Below are positions 29,526 through 32,058 of a stretch of 32,058 nucleotides of DNA, one piece after another. The position numbers were made by a program, and so were the translations under genes. Location of the stretch: NCBI GenBank assembly GCA_017463245.1, contig JAFTPN010000004.1:1-32058 (forward strand), in the 5' to 3' direction. Source of the DNA: Clostridia bacterium (lineage in GTDB: Bacteria; Bacillota; Clostridia; Christensenellales; Aristaeellaceae). Each line of letters opens with the position of its first letter. Within the stretch, counting starts at the first letter, position 1. The notes under the pieces are model-generated. The model was not told where the DNA came from. It saw nothing but the letters and a program-made list of their open reading frames with translations, and did not search any database.

Positions 29526-30518
29526 TTGAGTAAATTTGCGATTTTTGTTGATCTGGAAAACTGCGGCGCCAAGGTGGCGACCCTGAACAGCATACTGGAA
29601 AAGGTCAAGATCCGCGGCGATATCCTGCTGGGCAAGGTCTATGGCTACACCGACCGCTTTTCCGATCTGAAAGAGGTGCTGCTGAGCAACACCTTCACGG
29701 TGGTGCCGTCCCTGCGCTATGGCATTTCCCAGAAGAACAATGCCGATATCCAGCTGGTGATCGACGCCCTGTCCGTGGCCTACACCAACGACCTGATCGA
29801 CTCCTTCTGCATCGTGTCCGGCGACAGCGATTATACGCCCCTGGTGGGTAAGCTCAAGTCCATGGGCAAGTTTGTGCTGGGCATCAGCCGAAGCGAGGTG
29901 GCCAGCAATATCTTCATCAACGCCTGCAACGAGTTTCAGTTTTTGGAAAGCGTGGGCGGCCGCAGCGTGACCCAGGGCAAGAAGCGCAAGGGCAACGCCA
30001 ATGCGGAGGAGCTGCTGGAGGAAAACGAGCTGAACAAGCTGCTCTGCTCCGTTTTGCAGGAGCAGACCAACACCGAGGAGATGTACGCCAGCGAGCTGAA
30101 GGGCGTGCTGCTGCGCCTGCGGCCTGACTTCAACGAAAAGGCCTACGGCTGCGCCACCTTCTACAAGCTGCTGCTCAAGCTGGCGGGCAAGTACGGCAAC
30201 CTGCACGTGAAGAACGACAACTTCAACGTGATGGTGCGCCTGAACACCCCTGTGGAGTCCGGCGAGGGCATCCCCCAGCTGACCCGGGACAACTGGCGCG
30301 AGGCCTTTGCCGCCCAGCTGAAGGCCTACAAGGAGGGCGGCTTCGAGCGAGTGAATCCCTCCATCCTCAAGGCGGACATCGTGACCTCCTACCCCGATTT
30401 CAACGAGCGCACCATCGGCTTCAAGCGCTTCTCCGACGTGATGAAGGAGCTGGAGAAGGAGAACCTGGTGGTGGTGGAAATGGACGAACAGAAGACCATG
30501 CTCATCAAGCTGCTGTGA
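29526..30518 (+). CDS. NYN-domain protein with two C-terminal OST-HTH/LOTUS domains
   Basis: 330 residues from TTG 29526, preceded by AAAGAGG (29513-29519) at 6 nt. The frame continues upstream, but the extra sequence crosses the promoter region and matches nothing. The NYN (PIN-like, LabA/DUF88) domain spans about 1-135: KFAIFVDLENCG (Asp9), KNNADIQLVIDAL (Asp74, Asp80) and FCIVSGDSDYTPLVGKL (Asp100, Asp102), a complete acidic metal site. Two OST-HTH-like winged helices follow: about 155-225 (LRPDFNEKAYGCATFYKLL) and 255-328 (SYPDFNERTIGFKRFSDVM). NYN proteins are predicted RNases and LOTUS domains bind RNA, so an RNA-processing role is likely. It is followed closely by an HD-domain gene. 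Confidence 0.88.
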   Translation: MSKFAIFVDLENCGAKVATLNSILEKVKIRGDILLGKVYGYTDRFSDLKEVLLSNTFTVVPSLRYGISQKNNADIQLVIDALSVAYTNDLIDSFCIVSGDSDYTPLVGKLKSMGKFVLGISRSEVASNIFINACNEFQFLESVGGRSVTQGKKRKGNANAEELLEENELNKLLCSVLQEQTNTEEMYASELKGVLLRLRPDFNEKAYGCATFYKLLLKLAGKYGNLHVKNDNFNVMVRLNTPVESGEGIPQLTRDNWREAFAAQLKAYKEGGFERVNPSILKADIVTSYPDFNERTIGFKRFSDVMKELEKENLVVVEMDEQKTMLIKLL

Positions 30519-30535
30519 GAAAGGAAGTACAGCCC

Positions 30536-31123
30536 ATGAATGCCGGAATGAATCGCCAGCAGGGTTTGGAAGCCCTGATGAAGTACAACAAGGAGAGCTT
30601 TCACCTGCTCCACGCCCTGACGGTGGAAAACGTGATGCGCTGGTATGCCCAGGATCAGGGCTACGGCGAGGATGCGGACTTCTGGAGCCTGGTGGGGCTG
30701 ATGCACGATATCGACTTTGAGTGCTGGCCGGAGGAGCATTGCGTGAAGTGCGTGGAGCTGCTGAAGGAAGCCGGCGCCACGGAGGAGTTCATCCATGCGG
30801 TGTGCAGCCACGGCTATGGCCTGTGCGTTGATGTGGCGCCGGAGCATATCATGGAGAAGGTGCTGTTTGCCGCCGATGAGCTGACCGGTCTCATCGGCGC
30901 GGCGGCTAAGATGCGCCCCTCCAAGTCCTGCACGGACATGGAGCTTTCCAGCCTGAAAAAGAAGTTCAAGGACAAGAAGTTTGCCGCAGGCTGCTCCCGC
31001 GATGTGATCCGTCAGGGCGCGGAAATGCTGGGCTGGGAGCTGGACACCCTGCTGGACAAGACCCTGCAGGCCATGGCGGCCACGGAAGCAAAGGTCAACG
31101 AGGAACTGGCGCAGCTGGGATAA
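30536..31123 (+). CDS. HD-domain (HDIG-like) hydrolase
   Basis: 195 residues from ATG 30536, with AAGGAAG (30521-30527) 8 nt upstream. The metal-binding set is visible: His26 (FHLLHALTVENVMRW), His57-Asp58 (LVGLMHDIDFE), His87/His92 (FIHAVCSHGYG) and Asp114 (LFAADELTGLI). HD proteins of this size hydrolyse nucleotides or phosphoesters; annotation is often only 'HD domain protein' and no substrate can be assigned. It lies 17 nt after the NYN gene, in one operon with it, so a link to RNA or nucleotide turnover is plausible. No signal peptide or membrane segment is present. Confidence 0.88.
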   Translation: MNAGMNRQQGLEALMKYNKESFHLLHALTVENVMRWYAQDQGYGEDADFWSLVGLMHDIDFECWPEEHCVKCVELLKEAGATEEFIHAVCSHGYGLCVDVAPEHIMEKVLFAADELTGLIGAAAKMRPSKSCTDMELSSLKKKFKDKKFAAGCSRDVIRQGAEMLGWELDTLLDKTLQAMAATEAKVNEELAQLG

Positions 31124-31176
31124 ATTCCGGCGGGTGAACCGTTGTATAAGCATCACAGAGGAAGGAGCTGGGCGCC

Positions 31177-31716
31177 ATGAAGCATCTGCGCCGAACGGTA
31201 TGGTATCTCGCCTCGCGCCTGCTGGTGGTGTGCCTGGTGCTGGGCATGATGGTGGTGGCCTTCTACTATGCCATGAACGCCACCAACATCTACATTGTGC
31301 TGAAGGACGGCATGGCCCGCCGCGCCCAGGTGGTGATGCTGCAGGAGGACGAGAAGGAGCTGACCAAGTACTTCCAGCAAAGCTTTCTGGAGCGGGACTC
31401 CGCGCTGACCGTGACCAAGCAGGGGCAGTCCCCCTACAAGGACTACGACATCCGCGGCATTGACCACCGGCTGAGCATGGACTTTACCTGGGTCTGGCCC
31501 TGGGACGAGACCGCCCGCGTGGACATCACCGAGAGCATCCCCAGCATCGACGGCCGCATCAAAGGCTCCAAGGCCGAGGAAGCCGTGGCGCAGCGCGGCG
31601 CCAATGCGGTGTACCCACCCTCCTGGCAGAGCGCGAAATATCGCGCCGTGCTGGCCAAGGAAAACGGCCAATGGCGCATCAAGAGCCTGACGCTGATCGA
31701 GAACCTGGAGGATTAA
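31177..31716 (+). CDS. Small single-pass membrane protein of unknown function
   Basis: 179 residues. One N-terminal membrane segment (about 10-32, LASRLLVVCLVLGMMVVAFY) is preceded by basic residues, so the bulk should be outside the cell. The external part has VLKDGMARRAQVVMLQEDEK, a tryptophan-rich stretch (DFTWVWPWDETARVDITESI) and an end (LAKENGQWRIKSLTLIEN) that resembles the final strand of NTF2/DUF-type lipoprotein folds. I recognise no family. SD AAGGAG (31162-31167) is 9 nt upstream. It is probably the last gene of the NYN-HD operon, 53 nt after it, and ends at a terminator. Confidence 0.7.
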   Translation: MKHLRRTVWYLASRLLVVCLVLGMMVVAFYYAMNATNIYIVLKDGMARRAQVVMLQEDEKELTKYFQQSFLERDSALTVTKQGQSPYKDYDIRGIDHRLSMDFTWVWPWDETARVDITESIPSIDGRIKGSKAEEAVAQRGANAVYPPSWQSAKYRAVLAKENGQWRIKSLTLIENLED

Positions 31717-31719
31717 CGC

Positions 31720-31752
31720 AAAAGCCCGACAGAATGCTCTGCCGGGCTTTTT
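31720..31752. terminator. Terminator after the small membrane protein gene
   Basis: Arms 31721-31733 and 31738-31750 (13 positions, one mismatch) around ATGC, followed by TT. The A-run on the left could also serve the convergent gene at 31781. Confidence 0.85.
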
Positions 31753-31780
31753 GTGTGCGTCTGAGCGGATTGTGACTGCC

Positions 31781-32058
31781 TTATTCGATCTCGCGGGTGC
31801 TGATCAGCCGCCCGGCCTTGTCCGTCACCAGGCGCACGCCGCACTTCACGCGGTGCTTCTCTTCGCCGTTCACGTACACGATGGCCTCGGTGCCGTCGGA
31901 CTCGATGCGGTAGGTATTTTCGCCCCAGACCTGCTCATAGGTATAGACCATGCCGCTGCCCAGGCTGAACCACATCTGCCCCCGCACCATGGTCACGCCC
32001 CAGATGTGGGCGATGTACTCCAGCACGGAGAGCAGCGTGGGGCCGTAGCTATCCTGGA
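31781..32058 (-). CDS. Unrecognised gene, C-terminal part (5' end outside window)
   Basis: The frame is open from the right edge to TAA at 31783-31781, giving about 92 residues. The GTG near 32026 is unlikely to be the true start because the frame continues upstream without a stop and no ribosome site is seen. It is beta-rich with repeated aromatic and charged alternation (MVRGQMWFSLGSGMVYTYEQ, AIVYVNGEEKHRVKCGVRLV). No family is recognised. It converges on the small membrane protein gene. Confidence 0.6.
   Translation of the reverse strand, partial: QDSYGPTLLSVLEYIAHIWGVTMVRGQMWFSLGSGMVYTYEQVWGENTYRIESDGTEAIVYVNGEEKHRVKCGVRLVTDKAGRLISTREIE

Overview
The window is a dense, G+C-rich bacterial chromosome segment with no phage, plasmid, transposase or CRISPR genes. 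Gene content (Rex redox repressor, VanW-type wall protein, DUF3048/YerB protein, DUF1846 protein, YitT-type membrane protein, Lsa-type ABC-F protein, TrhP-like U32 protein next to mltG) and TTGACA/TATAAT promoters with 17-nt spacers point to a Firmicute. A high-G+C member of the Clostridia (gut-type Oscillospirales/Christensenellales-like) is my best guess; the sequence does not fix the genus.

Layout. 1-4158 (+): the end of mltG, a U32/TrhP-like tRNA-hydroxylation gene, then rex (own promoter with a co-centred dyad) followed by a membrane VanW protein. 4179-4346: a chain of short hairpins. 4348-5439 (-): a secreted peptidoglycan-binding protein, divergent from a nucleotidyltransferase (5625-6548, +). 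6600-8504 (-): a secreted LTD/CotH protein. 8674-8747: tRNA-Arg(CCG), followed by msrA (+). 9478-12148 (-): a DUF3048 protein and a DUF1846 protein. 12331-14859 (+): pgi and an SGNH hydrolase. 14968-16437 (-): an Lsa-type ABC-F protein behind a structured leader. 16739-20317 (+): a glycan block of polyprenyl-phosphate sugar transferase, a second nucleotidyltransferase and galE. 20378-27452 (+): a tightly packed run with two large unusual genes, then yitT-like, a SpoU/TrmH methyltransferase and an A+T-rich GNAT gene. 27662-29361 (-): two family-2 glycosyltransferases. 29526-31716 (+): an NYN/OST-HTH protein, an HD-domain protein and a small membrane protein. 31781-32058 (-): the end of an unrecognised gene.

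The most unusual part is 20378-25359. Two genes are joined by a TGATG stop/start overlap. The first has a Rossmann-like N-terminus with a degenerate tubulin/FtsZ-type glycine loop and a coiled-coil C-terminus. The second is a roughly 1,037-residue protein whose second half carries three motifs in actin/Hsp70 (ASKHA) order. I read it as a candidate paired tubulin-like/actin-like system; this rests on motif reading only.

Several genes serve the envelope: MltG, the VanW protein, the PG-binding protein, the sugar transferase, GalE, the two glycosyltransferases and two paralogous nucleotidyltransferases. Two composite palindromic elements (14858-14966 and 27464-27598) share a four-hairpin plan bounded by inverted repeats and look like one mobile or REP-like family. 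No stretch over 300 bases lacks a described feature; the longest non-coding one (16438-16738) holds two divergent promoters and the ABC-F leader.
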